The position numbers and the translations under genes were made by a program. From the NCBI GenBank assembly GCA_964406465.1, contig CAYORT010000002.1, forward strand, positions 160,702 through 224,701: DNA of 64,000 nt. The letters run 5' to 3'. The notes beneath the pieces are model-generated. The model was not told where the DNA came from and ran no database searches. It saw only the letters and a program-made list of their open reading frames with translations. Source of the stretch: JAHEZL01 sp964406465. GTDB lineage: Bacteria; Bacteroidota; Bacteroidia; Flavobacteriales_C; GCA-002722245. Position 1 is the first letter of the stretch. Every line of letters begins with the position of its first letter. Below, piece after piece: positions 62,943-64,000 of the stretch.

Positions 62943-63839
62943 TTAGCGCAATTTTTGGCTTGCCAAAAGCCAAAGAGAATTTGCGTTCATTTTTACAACA
63001 AATTCGTTGGGTAAAAGAATTGGTTCTCCATCTACATGCGCCAAACAATTTTCTCCTTTCACCTCTATACTTTCAAAAGAGTAATATTGATAGTACTTCC
63101 CCCTAGTAAGCTTCTTTGTGAACAATTTTATTGCGAAAAAAGGAAGGAGAAAAAAGGGTGTTTTTTTTAGCACTACCAATTCAAATTTCCCGTCATTTAA
63201 AGATGAATACGGACAGATAACAGCTCCATTTCCGTATTGTCCGGAATTAGAAATCGTAAACACAAAACAATCCCTAGCATCAACATTCTCTAATCCTTTA
63301 ACCTCGAAAGATTTTGTCTTGAAACTAGAATATTTTTTTAAAAACAACTTGATATAAGAAGCGAAACCTCTCTTTTTCATTTTAGGAAATTCGTGAGCTA
63401 TCACTGCATCGAAACCAAATCCGGCAGCACCAACAAAAAAATGATCTCCAATGAATCCGGTATCCACTAAAAAATCAACCCCTTCATTTATAAATTGAAC
63501 TGCATCACGAACATTGCAGGGAATTCCAATTTGACGAGCCAAGCCATTTCCCGAACCTGTTGGAATAATAGCTAAACGGGTTTGGGTATTTACCAAAGCC
63601 TTTGCCGCCTCATTCACCGAACCATCACCACCCACCACTGCCACAATATCTATACCTGCAAGTGAAGCGTCTTTAGCGATTTCGAAAGCATGATGTGCTC
63701 TTTCTGTATAGATAAATTGAGCGTTGAATTTATTCTTATCGAGATGAGCGGCTACTTCTTTTTCTACGACTTTTTGCTTTCCAACACCAGAGATAGGGTT
63801 GACGATGAATAGTATGTCTTTTTTATTTTTGGTTTGCAT
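62943..63839 (-). CDS. Diacylglycerol kinase family lipid kinase
   Basis: A 298-residue cytoplasmic or membrane-associated lipid kinase (YegS/DgkB type). The nucleotide site is VVGGDGSVNEAAKAL (about 64-77) and the conserved PTGSGNGLARQIG is at about 92-104. The C-terminal strands (VDGEPILLP) complete the fold. It phosphorylates diacylglycerol or a related lipid. It stands alone, with the palindromic copy C element upstream. Confidence 0.93.
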   Translation of the reverse strand: MQTKNKKDILFIVNPISGVGKQKVVEKEVAAHLDKNKFNAQFIYTERAHHAFEIAKDASLAGIDIVAVVGGDGSVNEAAKALVNTQTRLAIIPTGSGNGLARQIGIPCNVRDAVQFINEGVDFLVDTGFIGDHFFVGAAGFGFDAVIAHEFPKMKKRGFASYIKLFLKKYSSFKTKSFEVKGLENVDARDCFVFTISNSGQYGNGAVICPYSSLNDGKFELVVLKKTPFFLLPFFAIKLFTKKLTRGKYYQYYSFESIEVKGENCLAHVDGEPILLPNEFVVKMNANSLWLLASQKLR

Positions 63840-63883
63840 TACTCTTTTTTTGCACCTACGTACTTCAGGGTGTAGGACTCCAT

Positions 63884-63995
63884 CTCGGAGGAGAGGGGTG
63901 CGATTTTGCTTGCGGGAAGGAGGGAGATGGATTTAGTTATTGAGAATCCATCTCCCTCCCACTTCACAGGCCTTTACTCCCCCCTCTCCTCCGAG
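63884..63995. repeat. Palindromic intergenic element, copy C (nested)
   Basis: Outer arms CTCGGAGGAGAGGGG (63884-63898) and CCCCTCTCCTCCGAG (63981-63995) are perfect; inner arms GGAGGGAGATGGAT (63919-63932) and ATCCATCTCCCTCC (63946-63959) are perfect. It shares GGAGAGGGGTGCGA...TTGC with copies A and B. It lies in the last 160 bases, so an adjoining gene outside the window may use it. Confidence 0.9.
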
Positions 63996-64000
63996 AGGGA

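Overview
The window is AT-rich and reads as a chromosomal segment of a Bacteroidota bacterium. Supporting signs are the many families largely confined to that phylum (DUF2490, DUF3822, DUF349, DUF5723 with TSP3 repeats and an OmpA domain, a NagB/PIG-L fusion protein), LytS/LytTR pairs with tetratricopeptide sensors, weak Shine-Dalgarno sequences and promoter candidates of the TAnnTTTG type. I cannot place it more finely. No rRNA, CRISPR array, prophage or transposase gene was seen. One tRNA-Ser(UGA) is present.

Layout. 1-6.7 kb: end-truncated lipoprotein, tRNA-Ser, a two-component system, DUF2490 protein, and a carbonic anhydrase/SulP pair. 6.7-13.3 kb: RND efflux operon (adaptor, permease, TolC-type channel) and a MESH1-like HD hydrolase. 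13.3-20.3 kb, all on the minus strand: a PqqD-like protein, an ATP-grasp ligase and a fold-III PLP decarboxylase form one tight group; after a palindromic repeat come a urea-transporter/M23 fusion, a TPR/beta-barrel protein and a TPR protein. 20.5-21.4 kb: a lone EEP-family nuclease gene bracketed by 46-bp imperfect inverted repeats. 21.4-28.3 kb: acyl-CoA carboxylase beta subunit and an envelope operon (CsgG-type lipoprotein, LPP20 lipoprotein, long Ala/Glu/Lys helix protein). 28.3-34.3 kb: a serine beta-lactamase-fold lipoprotein, a DUF349 protein, a DUF5723-TSP3-OmpA protein and a catalytically dead beta-lactamase-fold protein. 34.3-38.3 kb: LytTR regulator with its kinase, and a VWA lipoprotein. 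38.4-43.2 kb: type III restriction-modification system with a divergent HTH regulator. 43.3-48.3 kb: RecD-like helicase, DUF3822, RsmD, a membrane protein and a thiolase. 48.4-63.8 kb: amino-sugar and glycolysis block.

The 48.4-62.8 kb block is coherent. A GH18 chitinase, two outer-membrane beta-barrels, two paralogous glycan-binding-like lipoproteins and NagB are packed with short gaps and end in a strong terminator; a NagB/PIG-L deacetylase fusion follows. Upstream lie an ActP-type symporter with its DUF485 partner (acetate would be the by-product of deacetylation), phosphofructokinase and GAPDH. No SusC/SusD pair, NagA or NagK is in the window, so this looks like a chitin-use locus of non-standard build.

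Several kinds of palindromic intergenic elements recur. One sits between the RND permease stop and the TolC start. One has been inserted between the DUF3822 and rsmD genes together with a duplication of the end of the DUF3822 reading frame. The most interesting candidates for an undescribed system are the PqqD/ATP-grasp/PLP-enzyme group, in which the PLP enzyme itself starts with a RiPP-leader-like YxxPxI motif, and the SusCD-less chitin operon.
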